Positions 26,563 through 34,286 of a stretch of DNA of 57,510 nucleotides are shown here, one piece after another (within the stretch, counting starts at the first letter, position 1; every line of letters begins with the position of its first letter). The translations under genes were made by a program, and so were the position numbers. The notes beneath the pieces are model-generated. The model was not told where the DNA came from, ran no database searches, and saw only the letters and a list, made by a program, of their open reading frames with translations. The stretch covers positions 1 to 57,510 of the forward strand of contig CATWQI010000013.1 in NCBI GenBank assembly GCA_958352885.1, read 5' to 3'. Source of the DNA: an uncultured Duncaniella sp. GTDB taxonomy: Bacteria; Bacteroidota; Bacteroidia; Bacteroidales; Muribaculaceae.

Positions 26563-29500
26563 TGTCAATACACCTCCAACAGCGGAAAGCACATCTCGGA
26601 CTCCTGACGAATGTGACCGTGACAGGTGGCGACGGCACCATGTATCACAACGTGTCGGCGACATACAACACGAACTATCCCAACCATCTCACGCAGGTTT
26701 CACAGCAGCTCGGCAACGGCACTGCGGTGACAGACTACAAGTATGACCGTTACGGCAACATAACGCAGAAGACCCTCCCGGCAAATGCCACGGGCCAGCG
26801 TATGTGGTACAAGTACCGCTATGAGCCGGAGATGAACATGTATGTCGAGCGTATAGACGATGCGTGGGGCTACAGAAGCGAGGCCGGCAATTTCGACTAC
26901 CGCTATGGCATCGCCCTTGAACGCCGCGATCTGAACAATTTCTACTACGAGACAGAGATTGACAACATGGGTCGTGTTACCAAGGTACGCGGACCGAATG
27001 AGCTTGCAACCGGTGTTCCCTATATCATCGCGTTTGAGTACAAGCCGAAGGCAGAGTTCGGAGAATCCGGCATATCCGCTCCGGCATACGCTGTGACCAA
27101 GCACTACGACATCCAGCATCCGGGTGACGACCTTGAGACTGTCACTTTCGTTGACGGTTTCGGGCGACCCGTGCAGGTCAAGAAAGACGGTGTCGTAACG
27201 ACCGCATCCAAAGGCTCGGGCGCATCCGACCAGACGGTGATGATTGTCAGCGGACGGAATGTCTATGACGCTTTCGGTCGTGTTGCTAAGGCTTACTACC
27301 CGACAACCGAGGGTATGGGCGGCAAGACATCGTTCAGCACCACGTTTGATAATGTCAACCCCACAAGGACTGTTTATGACGTTCTCGACCGTGCGTTGAG
27401 CGTGAAACTTCCCGATGATTCGGAGACAACTACCGAATATTCTCTTGACAATAGTTCCAATGCTCTTGTAACGACAGTTACCGACGCGCTCGGCAACAAG
27501 CAGGCAACGCATACCAACGGTAGCGGCAAGACGGTCAAGTCCGTTCAGATGAGTGGACCTGACGGTGAGATTGCAACATCGTTTGAGTATGACGGCATCC
27601 AGCGTCTTGTTAAGGTTACTGACGCAGATGAGAATGTCACCACGTCGGTTTACGACATGGGAGACCGCCGCACGGAGGTCAACCACCCGGCAAGCGGCAT
27701 CACGTCATTTACTTATGACCCGCTCGGCAATGTCCTGACCAAGCAGACTGCAAACATGGCGGAGGAAGGAAAGATGATAACCTACACCTACGACTACCAC
27801 CGTCTGACAGGTATCAATTATCCTGACCACCCCGAAAACAATGTCAAGTATTACTATGGCGGTCGCAACGCCTCCTACAACCGCATCGGTCGTCTGATGA
27901 TGCGCGAGGATGGAACTGGCGCGATAGAATACTTCTACGGCAAGATGGGTGAGGTCACCAAGACACGCCGCACTCTCATCGTGCCCAATCAGGCGATTGC
28001 AACCTACGTCACCCAGTGGACTTACGACAGCCACAACCGACTCATCGAGATGATCTATCCCGACGAGGAGAAGGTTACTTATTCCTACAACCTCGGAGGT
28101 CTCCTTGAAAAGGTTCGCGGCGAGAAGTCATACGGCTATGACTACATCACCAAGTTAGGCTACGACAAGTTCGAGCAGCGCAGCTACCTGAAGTACTGCA
28201 ACGGCGCGGAGACATTCTACACCTACGACAACCGTTGCCGCCTGAGCAATCTCGCTGTCAACAGCGGAGGCACATCCATTATGGACAACGCCTATACGTT
28301 TGATGCGGTCAGCAATGTACTTTCGGTGGCAAATAATGCTTCTCTCCCTGCCAACGGCAATGCCGGCGGCCAGATGTCGCACACCTATACTTATGACGGT
28401 CTCTATCGTCTCGCCACCGCCAAAGGTACATACACCGGAGCAGACAACAAGTCCGCATCCTATACCCTCGCTATGGGCTATGACAATATGCACCGCATCA
28501 AGTCGAAGAGCCAGCATCTCACTCAGGACAACGTTCAGTTTAACGGCACCCTCAATGTCGGTTACGACCTCACTTACGCCTACAGTTCGGAAGAAGGAAA
28601 GAAATTCCAACTCGAAAGTGTAAAGGATGTTAATTACCGCACTGAGGAGACTCCCAGCGACAACAATGTCGAGAACGGCCACGTTTACACCTATGATAAG
28701 AACGGAAATCTTGTCTATGTGAATACAAGCCGAATGATGACCGACGGACATAGGGACAACAGTGTCGGAGAGCGCAAGCTCATCTGGGATGAGGAGAATC
28801 GTCTGCTTGCAGTTGACGACAACGGCTTCGTGTCTAACTACTGGTACGACGCCGATGGAGAGCGCACGGTAAAGACTTCGGGCGAGAGCGATCAGGTCTA
28901 TGTCAACGGAGTTTTCTCCGGTGGTTCGACCAACACCGCTAAATTCTCCCTCTATGTCAGCCCGTACCTCGTGGCAAATCAAGGCGGTCGTTACACCAAG
29001 CATATCTACGCAGGTAGCCAGCGCATAGTGTCAAAAGTCGGCGATTTCGCCTCCTACGGCTCTGACCCGCGCCGCATAGAGTATGCAGGTGCCAACACCG
29101 ACGGTCTTTCGGTTGACTACAAGTCGAAGTATGCAGCCCAGCAACAGGTAATCAAGGACAACTACAAATTCTTTGATGTTCCTTACAACGGCACCGACAA
29201 TGATAACTATGCAGATGGTGAAGGTTTCTGCTGCAATGACGGCTCTATGGAGGCGGCGGTTGCTCTGGCACGGAAGGCTCAGACCCGCGCGGTTTCGCGG
29301 TCTTTCAAAGATCCGGACAACTACGAAAACTTGCAGTTCTTCTACCACCCAGACCACCTCGGCAGCTCCAGCTTTATCACCAACCTTGACGGTGAAGTGG
29401 TTCAGCACATCGAGTATGTCCCCTTCGGCGAAGTCTTCATCGAGGAGCGCAACAACGTATGGAACACACCTTATCTATTCAACGCGAAAGAGTTTGATGA

Positions 29501-30278
29501 GGAGACAGGTATGTACTACTACGGTGCTCGCTACTATGATCCTCGTCTCAGCCTGTGGATTTCAACCGATGCGCTGAAAGAAAAGACTCCAAATGTGTCT
29601 TCCTATGCATATACAGAAAATAGTCCAATAAACTACGTTGACCCTGATGGCAATTTCAGATGGAAATGGTTAGCACAATGGTCTCGTAATTGGCATAATT
29701 TGTGGCATAAAAATAAAGCATCTGAAATAATTGAAAATAAAAATGCAAAAAATCCCAATCTTAGATATACCTATCAAGTAGGGTCTGTAGAAAATGGAGA
29801 AGTTGTAGTAACGCTTCATTATAAGGTTGGCAAAGAACTTGTTCAGCGCACACAAGATGTTGGAGATGCGGTTGCTGTGACAGGGTTTGCATTAACTCTC
29901 ACAGTTGCAGGTGCTGAAATTGGTGTGCCTTTGGCAGCTGCAGGAGGAGTTATTTCTGATGTTGGTGGAGCTGCTGAGTTCGGCATTGATATTATAAATG
30001 GTGACTTTTCAAATTGTGGCAAAAGCGCGATTTATTATTCAGCTGAATTTTTAATCGAGCGACTTCTTAATAAAATACTCCCTGGTTTTGGGAAGAAAAT
30101 AGGAGAAGAAGGTTTTGAGTTAGGGACTGAAATCATAACTCAAAGTACGCATTTGAAAGAAACAGCGATTGAACGTGCGGTAGATGAAGTGATAGAACGC
30201 AATGATTCTACAGCTCAACCAGATTCAACGACTGTGGAGCAGCCCCAATCACACAAAGAGACAAATTCAGATAATTAA
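26562..30278 (+). CDS. RHS cassette 2: RHS repeat protein with different C-terminal toxin-like domain
   Basis: About 1238 residues from the ATG at 26562, which overlaps the preceding stop (TAATG); an ATG at 26553 is also in frame. YD repeats begin almost at once (NVTVTGGDGTMYHNVSATYN), so signal and secretion domains are missing. From TKTRRTLIVPNQ the core matches cassette 1 at roughly nine residues in ten, with many silent DNA differences. The core ends GMYYYGARYYDPRLSLWIST and NYVDPDGNF (about 1027). The 205-residue tail is unrelated to that of cassette 1: a basic Trp-rich start (RWKWLAQWSRNWHNLWHKNK), then a hydrophobic Gly/Ala region (TGFALTLTVAGAEIGVPLAA), which suggests membrane action. 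The Gln/Ser/Thr-rich end resembles that of cassette 1. Confidence 0.85.
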   Translation: MSIHLQQRKAHLGLLTNVTVTGGDGTMYHNVSATYNTNYPNHLTQVSQQLGNGTAVTDYKYDRYGNITQKTLPANATGQRMWYKYRYEPEMNMYVERIDDAWGYRSEAGNFDYRYGIALERRDLNNFYYETEIDNMGRVTKVRGPNELATGVPYIIAFEYKPKAEFGESGISAPAYAVTKHYDIQHPGDDLETVTFVDGFGRPVQVKKDGVVTTASKGSGASDQTVMIVSGRNVYDAFGRVAKAYYPTTEGMGGKTSFSTTFDNVNPTRTVYDVLDRALSVKLPDDSETTTEYSLDNSSNALVTTVTDALGNKQATHTNGSGKTVKSVQMSGPDGEIATSFEYDGIQRLVKVTDADENVTTSVYDMGDRRTEVNHPASGITSFTYDPLGNVLTKQTANMAEEGKMITYTYDYHRLTGINYPDHPENNVKYYYGGRNASYNRIGRLMMREDGTGAIEYFYGKMGEVTKTRRTLIVPNQAIATYVTQWTYDSHNRLIEMIYPDEEKVTYSYNLGGLLEKVRGEKSYGYDYITKLGYDKFEQRSYLKYCNGAETFYTYDNRCRLSNLAVNSGGTSIMDNAYTFDAVSNVLSVANNASLPANGNAGGQMSHTYTYDGLYRLATAKGTYTGADNKSASYTLAMGYDNMHRIKSKSQHLTQDNVQFNGTLNVGYDLTYAYSSEEGKKFQLESVKDVNYRTEETPSDNNVENGHVYTYDKNGNLVYVNTSRMMTDGHRDNSVGERKLIWDEENRLLAVDDNGFVSNYWYDADGERTVKTSGESDQVYVNGVFSGGSTNTAKFSLYVSPYLVANQGGRYTKHIYAGSQRIVSKVGDFASYGSDPRRIEYAGANTDGLSVDYKSKYAAQQQVIKDNYKFFDVPYNGTDNDNYADGEGFCCNDGSMEAAVALARKAQTRAVSRSFKDPDNYENLQFFYHPDHLGSSSFITNLDGEVVQHIEYVPFGEVFIEERNNVWNTPYLFNAKEFDEETGMYYYGARYYDPRLSLWISTDALKEKTPNVSSYAYTENSPINYVDPDGNFRWKWLAQWSRNWHNLWHKNKASEIIENKNAKNPNLRYTYQVGSVENGEVVVTLHYKVGKELVQRTQDVGDAVAVTGFALTLTVAGAEIGVPLAAAGGVISDVGGAAEFGIDIINGDFSNCGKSAIYYSAEFLIERLLNKILPGFGKKIGEEGFELGTEIITQSTHLKETAIERAVDEVIERNDSTAQPDSTTVEQPQSHKETNSDN

Positions 30279-30285
30279 AATTATC

Positions 30286-30630
30286 ATGATTGAAGATTTC
30301 TCTTTCAGTATTCTTGCAATCATAGGGGGAGCCTATATAATAGGTCCTCAACTAAGAGCCATTGCCAATAGGCTTCCCCTATCTTCAAAGACTAAAATAT
30401 CATTGGTTTTTGGTGCAGCGTTACTTATATCTGGTATTAGTGGATTATTCATTAAATCAGTTGTCTCCGTAAACGCGATACTTTTTGGGTGTTTTTTATT
30501 CGTAAAAATGTTGAGTCAAGAAAAATCTTGGAGTGGGCATCGCTTTACAACAGCATATACAATGCATTGTAGCGGATGGATACTCAGCATAGGCTCCATA
30601 TTATATGGTATTCTTAATTTATTCGATTAA
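30286..30630 (+). CDS. Small membrane protein, putative immunity to RHS cassette 2
   Basis: A 114-residue protein from the ATG at 30286, 7 bases after the RHS stop; a longer frame from 30202 runs inside the RHS gene. Three to four hydrophobic helices are visible (SILAIIGGAYIIGPQL, ISLVFGAALLISGISGLFI, AILFGCFLFVKML, GWILSIGSILYGILNLF). It resembles no named family. It is not similar to the 26272 protein, but both are multi-pass membrane proteins directly after an RHS tail. It ends just before a terminator, closing the RHS cargo. Confidence 0.65.
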   Translation: MIEDFSFSILAIIGGAYIIGPQLRAIANRLPLSSKTKISLVFGAALLISGISGLFIKSVVSVNAILFGCFLFVKMLSQEKSWSGHRFTTAYTMHCSGWILSIGSILYGILNLFD

Positions 30631-30680
30631 GATAAGTTGGGAATCTATAATTAGAGTAAAGAATACTTTGTCCATTTATT

Positions 30681-30710
30681 AAAGAGGGTGTATCAAAATA
30701 CGCCCTCTTT
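30681..30710 (+). terminator. Terminator after the RHS cargo
   Basis: Thirteen-base arms (30681-30693 and 30698-30710) with one G-T pair and a 4-base loop, then AATATTAAC. The AAAGAGGG...CCCTCTTT shape ends in a T-run. Confidence 0.8.
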
Positions 30711-30763
30711 AATATTAACATATTGGATTATATTTACCCGTAAAACCTTCATCCTGACAATAT

Positions 30764-31026
30764 TCATAGATTTGGATTGACATTCATTGATTCAATAAAG
30801 ATATTTCCGATGTTTTCAATATAGATTTGATTAAGGTCTATCGGTGTGCTGACGCGTCCACCGATTATTTTGCTCATAAAGTCAACCTCTTCAATCATCA
30901 GGTCGTTGATGCTTTTGGTGAAATTCTTATAATGACGAGAGCCTTGGATGAAAAGATTGAAAATGGCTTGTGCCGCATTTATTATACCGTAATTGTCCCT
31001 TAAATCATCCCGGACACGCTCAATCA
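30764..31026 (-). pseudogene. 3' fragment of a TetR-type regulator (paralogue of the 31075 gene)
   Basis: Read on the minus strand this gives ERVRDDLRDNYG ... IFNLFIQGSRHYKNF ... IENIGNIFIESMNVNPNL and a stop, matching the C-terminal half of the intact TetR gene that ends at 31075 almost position by position. The N-terminal helix-turn-helix half is gone and no start codon is present. It is a decayed tandem paralogue rather than a gene. Confidence 0.85.
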
Positions 31027-31074
31027 GCGTAAAAATAATAGCATATCAAATTTACTGAAATGAATGATATATTA

Positions 31075-31617
31075 TTAATTAGAATCAAAATTCATTGACT
31101 CAATAAAGATATTTCCGATATTCTCGACATAAACACGGTTTAGGTCGAGAATGTTGTTTACTCGGCCTCCGACTATGCGGCTCATGAAATCTTGCTCCAG
31201 CTGCATCAGTTCACCTACGTTTGATGTGAATTGGTCGTAGTGCTTGGAGCCTTGGATAAATAGGTTGAAGATTGCCTGTGACGGGTTTTCGACACCGTAG
31301 TTGTCCCTTAAATCATCGCGGACCCGCTCAAACGGGGTCTTGTATCTGTTATAGAAATCGGAGACCGTAGCCTTGGATAGTTTCTCGCGCTCTTCAGCCG
31401 AGAGTGCGAATACCGGGAAGAACAGCTCGTCGAGTATGTTTGCAAATAAGGTCTTTTTGTTCTTGAAATAGTATGCGATAGCTCCCCTTGTCTGTTTGAT
31501 TACCTTTTCAATATCGGAAATCGCGATAGCGTCCCAACTGCCGGTAGCAACCAGCGGATAGCACTTTCGCAGTATATCCGACCTGTTTCTCAACGATTGT
31601 TCCCGATGTTTCGACAT
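31075..31617 (-). CDS. TetR/AcrR-family transcriptional regulator
   Basis: A 180-residue cytoplasmic repressor. The N-terminal helix-turn-helix is AIAISDIEKVIKQTRGAIAYYFKNKKTLFANIL (about 29-61); the C-terminal ligand domain is all-helical. A fragment of a second copy lies directly downstream (30764-31026). Upstream, a large inverted repeat at 31628-31706 could be its operator. No obvious target gene is adjacent other than the GNAT pair on the same strand upstream and the RHS cargo facing it, so its regulon is unknown. Confidence 0.85.
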   Translation of the reverse strand: MSKHREQSLRNRSDILRKCYPLVATGSWDAIAISDIEKVIKQTRGAIAYYFKNKKTLFANILDELFFPVFALSAEEREKLSKATVSDFYNRYKTPFERVRDDLRDNYGVENPSQAIFNLFIQGSKHYDQFTSNVGELMQLEQDFMSRIVGGRVNNILDLNRVYVENIGNIFIESMNFDSN

Positions 31618-31627
31618 TACGCAAAAA

Positions 31628-31706
31628 GGGTATGGAGAAGCGTCGTATCTAACACGAGGGTTGTTGTGGAAGACCTGTAAGAAAGATACGGCGCAACCCC
31701 ATACCC
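31628..31706. promoter_or_regulatory. Long imperfect inverted repeat upstream of TetR
   Basis: Twenty-three-base arms (31628-31650 and 31684-31706) match at all but about four positions, with a 33-base spacer. It begins 10 bases before the TetR start codon on the minus strand. It could be an operator pair or a structured leader. Confidence 0.55.
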
Positions 31707-31765
31707 GTATGACGTATGGACTCGCGTTTCATATCTATCCGTCTTCTTACTAAAAACTTCCACGC

Positions 31766-31792
31766 AAAATGCGGATAATGCAGAAAATGCAG
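31766..31792. repeat. Second cluster of 9-bp iteron-like repeats (3 copies)
   Basis: AAAATGCGG, ATAATGCAG and AAAATGCAG are directly tandem, the same nonamer as in the 19824-19886 array 12 kb away in the same element. They lie just after the stop of the GNAT gene. Confidence 0.65.
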
Positions 31793-31798
31793 AGGAAA

Positions 31799-32404
31799 TT
31801 ATGCTGTTATCAATTTTAGGTCGAAGAAGAAGATCCGGCTTTTCAAATCCTCATCGGCAGATATGCCAAACGCATCTTTCTCTCCTTGCTCGGTCTTATA
31901 TAGAGGCTTAAAGCCGTTTTTCAGGTAGTAATGCAGAGTGGATTCGGTATTGTAGGCATCAACGAGCATATAGCGGCAAGCCGCCTTATTATTCTCGTCC
32001 ACAAACCAGTATTTGAGGACATCCATGAGCTGAGTGCCTATATTCAATCCTTGACCTTGAAATGTCTTGTTCACACCGAGACGACCAATCAATACCGCAG
32101 GATAGCTGCGGTGGCGCTTTTGCTGGGGTATCTTTCGTTGGAGAGCATTTCGTGACGGATTGTCGAGTGTATAGGTCTTAATGCCATCGTAGGAGAGAGT
32201 GGCAATCGCCACAATTTCACGCTGATTCTCTCGGTTTATCCAACAATACGTTTTGCCGAGTAATTCCTCCTCATAGAGAAAGACATCATGGCTGAAAAAA
32301 TCGTCAAGGTCGTCATCTCCACAAGAAAAGGGGACACAGTAATCTGCGACCTCCTTGGTATAAGGCACCATAAAGGTGTTTTCTACGAAAATAAATTCAG
32401 CCAT
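31799..32404 (-). CDS. GNAT-family N-acetyltransferase, probable toxin of a type II pair
   Basis: A 201-residue cytoplasmic acetyltransferase. The acetyl-CoA loop is in LIGRLGVNKTFQGQGLNIGTQLMD (about 104-127; Q-G-Q-G), followed by AACRYMLVDAYN and TLHYYLKNGFKPL, the usual motif B with a conserved tyrosine. GNAT toxins such as TacT and AtaT acetylate aminoacyl-tRNA and are paired with a small antitoxin encoded just upstream. Here a 59-residue gene ends 2 bases before this start codon, and the pair has its own promoter. The N-terminus is longer than in minimal TacT-type toxins, so a housekeeping GNAT remains possible. Confidence 0.75.
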   Translation of the reverse strand: MAEFIFVENTFMVPYTKEVADYCVPFSCGDDDLDDFFSHDVFLYEEELLGKTYCWINRENQREIVAIATLSYDGIKTYTLDNPSRNALQRKIPQQKRHRSYPAVLIGRLGVNKTFQGQGLNIGTQLMDVLKYWFVDENNKAACRYMLVDAYNTESTLHYYLKNGFKPLYKTEQGEKDAFGISADEDLKSRIFFFDLKLITA

Positions 32405-32406
32405 TG

Positions 32407-32586
32407 TCAGTTTTTCCGTGGAGGAAATATGATGTTCTTGGCACTCTCCAACATTGTGGAAAGCACCTTACGCTGTGATTCCGAGAGTTTAGGCGTAGGC
32501 AATTTGCCATTGCGCTCCGCTTCCTCGGTGAAGATTCTTGCATCTTCGCCCCAAAGTTCGGGGGATGTTTTAATTGTCATTGCCAT
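32407..32586 (-). CDS. Small protein paired with GNAT, putative antitoxin
   Basis: A 59-residue protein, MAMTIKTSPELWGEDARIFT ... NIIFPPRKN, read directly from the minus strand. It has a Shine-Dalgarno-like AGGAG before the ATG, uncommon in this phylum, and a promoter just upstream. Its stop lies 2 bases before the GNAT start, so the two are co-translated. It has an acidic helix (GEDARIFTEEAERNG) and a C-terminal helix, and no clear DNA-binding motif. The antitoxin role is inferred from size and position. Confidence 0.6.
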   Translation of the reverse strand: MAMTIKTSPELWGEDARIFTEEAERNGKLPTPKLSESQRKVLSTMLESAKNIIFPPRKN

Positions 32587-32615
32587 AGTTTTATCTCCTT
32601 TTACTAATTCAATTA

Positions 32616-32660
32616 CAAAGGTACAACAAATTTCTCACATAATCAGCTTAATAGGCTGAT
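32616..32660 (-). promoter_or_regulatory. Promoter and dyad upstream of the GNAT pair
   Basis: On the minus strand TACCTTTG (32616-32623) fits TAnnTTTG, about 30 bases before the small gene. An inverted repeat ATCAGC-7-GCTGAT (32642-32660) lies in the -33 area and may be an operator. It also lies just after the integrase stop. Confidence 0.5.
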
Positions 32661-32669
32661 AAAATAACA

Positions 32670-34016
32670 TCAGTCGAGCAAGCTGACAAGTTCTTTTTTC
32701 ATATCCTCGTCGATCTCCCTGTATCTGGCGAAAGCCTTGCTGCCCTCTTTATGCCCTGACAAAGCCCCAACAAGACTGGGATCCTTGACTTTCTTGTATA
32801 GATTGCCTATGAATGTACGCCGTGCCATGTGGCTGCTTGCAATCTCATTTATCGGGCGTTTCTCCTCTTCCCCGGTCTTTGGATTGCGGACAGTCACCAT
32901 TCGGGTTATCTCGCAGAGAGTGAATATCTTTTTTATTGCCTCGTTGTATTTCTGTGCGCTGATGAAAGGAAACAGTTTCTCAGCTCCTTTGGCAGAATAT
33001 TTCTCCACCAATTGCCGTGCGCGTGTATTTAGTGGCACTCGTACAACCTCCGGGCGTTCATTCTTGGTCTTGTTGGGGATGTACTCGATTGCACCGTTTA
33101 TGATGCTTCCCGACGTCATTTCCAACAAGTCCGACACTCGGCAACCGATAAGGCACTGAAAAACAAATATGTCGCGTTGCACCTCCAAAGCCGGTTTATC
33201 CGACAGGTCGAAATCGGCTATCAAATCGCGCTCCTCTATTGTGATATAGTAAGGAGTGCCGTATTTCTCACTGCCTATACCTGTGAAAGTTGCGAACGGA
33301 GTGCGGTCGAGATAGCCACGTCTCACACACCAGTTGAAGAAAGCCCGAAGCCTTTTTAGTATCCCTATGACAGAATTCTCGCCGCGTTTCTCCGGGCGAC
33401 GGGGCTTACGTGTAGTCTCAACGACATCAGAGGCGGTCTTGTATATTGAGGGATATTTGTCATAAATTTTCGGCTCATTGACCACAAATTCCTTGAACCG
33501 CTCTATCTCAGCGGAATCAAAGTCGTTGAGAATAAGCGTGAACTTTGTCCGGGTCGTTTTCTGCCTGTACAGCTCAAAGCGACGCAACAGTCGGGCAAGC
33601 ACCTTGTAGTGGCCTGACAGTGGTGCGCCGTCAAGATGCTTGTCGAGAAATTCATTGAACACATCGAAAAACGACATCTTCTTCGGAGCGGCCTCAAACA
33701 GTTCCGGGTGGTGGTGACGCAGAATAGCGTCCTCGAAAAATTCTTTGGAGAGAGACTTTTGTGGTGTGCTTACACAGAGCGAAATCAGTAGGCTCTCCAA
33801 AGATACGAGATTGTCATTTATTATTTGTAACTTTGCCAGTGTCTTTCGGTCTGCGCGTGGCATAATGATCTTACCGTCACGAAAACGGGTAGCCTCAACA
33901 AAGATGCCGCTTTTCAGGCGCAGACGCAGTTCGCGCGACACCGACAGTCGCAACATGATTTCAGCTTCGCCATTGGCGTTGACCTTAGAGGATAGAGAGC
34001 GTGTTATGGTTGCCAT
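32670..34016 (-). CDS. Tyrosine recombinase (integrase) of the element
   Basis: A site-specific recombinase of 448 residues that would insert and excise the element at tRNA-Lys. The ATG at 34016 is chosen because a perfect promoter lies just upstream; a longer frame from 34133 would run through promoter and arm sites. An N-terminal arm-binding domain (EIMLRLSVSRELRLRLKSGI) and SAM-like core-binding domain are followed by the catalytic domain: Arg in CLIGCRVSDLLEM, His-x-x-Arg in SSHMARRTFIGNL, ALSGHKEGSKAF, and the nucleophile Tyr in FARYREID. It lies 234 bases from attR and reads inward. Confidence 0.92.
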   Translation of the reverse strand: MATITRSLSSKVNANGEAEIMLRLSVSRELRLRLKSGIFVEATRFRDGKIIMPRADRKTLAKLQIINDNLVSLESLLISLCVSTPQKSLSKEFFEDAILRHHHPELFEAAPKKMSFFDVFNEFLDKHLDGAPLSGHYKVLARLLRRFELYRQKTTRTKFTLILNDFDSAEIERFKEFVVNEPKIYDKYPSIYKTASDVVETTRKPRRPEKRGENSVIGILKRLRAFFNWCVRRGYLDRTPFATFTGIGSEKYGTPYYITIEERDLIADFDLSDKPALEVQRDIFVFQCLIGCRVSDLLEMTSGSIINGAIEYIPNKTKNERPEVVRVPLNTRARQLVEKYSAKGAEKLFPFISAQKYNEAIKKIFTLCEITRMVTVRNPKTGEEEKRPINEIASSHMARRTFIGNLYKKVKDPSLVGALSGHKEGSKAFARYREIDEDMKKELVSLLD

Positions 34017-34043
34017 ATTCAGAGAGATTATTTTGAGGTGGTA

Positions 34044-34074
34044 CAAAATTACTGAATTTTGTCCACATGACAAA
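34044..34074 (-). promoter_or_regulatory. Integrase promoter
   Basis: On the minus strand TTTG (34071-34074) and TAATTTTG (34044-34051) are 19 bases apart, a complete Bacteroidetes promoter. The leader to the ATG at 34016 is about 22 bases. One arm-type octamer lies between the two boxes, so integrase binding could repress its own gene. Confidence 0.7.
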
Positions 34075-34097
34075 ATTTTCGTCCACGCTTTGTCCAC
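34059..34097 (+). promoter_or_regulatory. Right-end arm-type integrase sites (three TTGTCCAC copies)
   Basis: TTGTCCAC at 34059-34066 and 34090-34097 and TCGTCCAC (one mismatch) at 34079-34086, all in one direction. They mirror the cluster at the left end (16626-16673). Confidence 0.6.
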
Positions 34098-34249
34098 ATC
34101 TTCTGCCTCTACTTGCGCCCCGATGATTTCCAAAGTTCAATGTCGTAAATAGCTTTGTTGCGATAAGATGCTGACAATCAATCAATGTATGATAATTAGC
34201 TTTGAACGCTAAAATTCATTACGATTCAATACGATTCACAAATGTCACT

Positions 34250-34263
34250 CCCAGGCGGATCAC
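34250..34263 (+). repeat. attR: displaced copy of the tRNA-Lys 3' end
   Basis: CCCAGGCGGATCAC, identical to 16554-16567. Two direct TACGATTCA repeats lie just inside it (34220-34228 and 34230-34238) and may belong to the recombination site. Confidence 0.85.
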
Positions 34264-34286
34264 AGAACAAATCGGCAAGATGCCGC

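Larger units (their letters stand above)
16554..34263. mobile_element. Integrative mobilizable element inserted in tRNA-Lys (about 17.7 kb)
   Basis: It is bounded by a 14-bp direct repeat: the 3' end of tRNA-Lys at 16554-16567 and a copy at 34250-34263. A tyrosine integrase lies next to the right repeat, transcribed inward. Inside are a mobilization module (MobC, relaxase, accessory genes), no conjugation machinery, and cargo of RHS cassettes, TetR and a GNAT pair. Octamer TTGTCCAC copies occur at both ends. The flanks are ordinary chromosome. It would need a helper conjugative element to transfer. Confidence 0.85.

Noticed and set aside
26700..29408. Long minus-strand open frames across the RHS cores (e.g. 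26700-27686, 28155-29003)
   Set aside because: They mirror the YD-repeat codons of the plus strand and occur equally in both cassettes; no starts, motifs or neighbours support them.
34059..34133. Integrase start at 34133
   Set aside because: This longer frame would contain the promoter boxes and arm octamers, and its extra 39 residues are not integrase-like.
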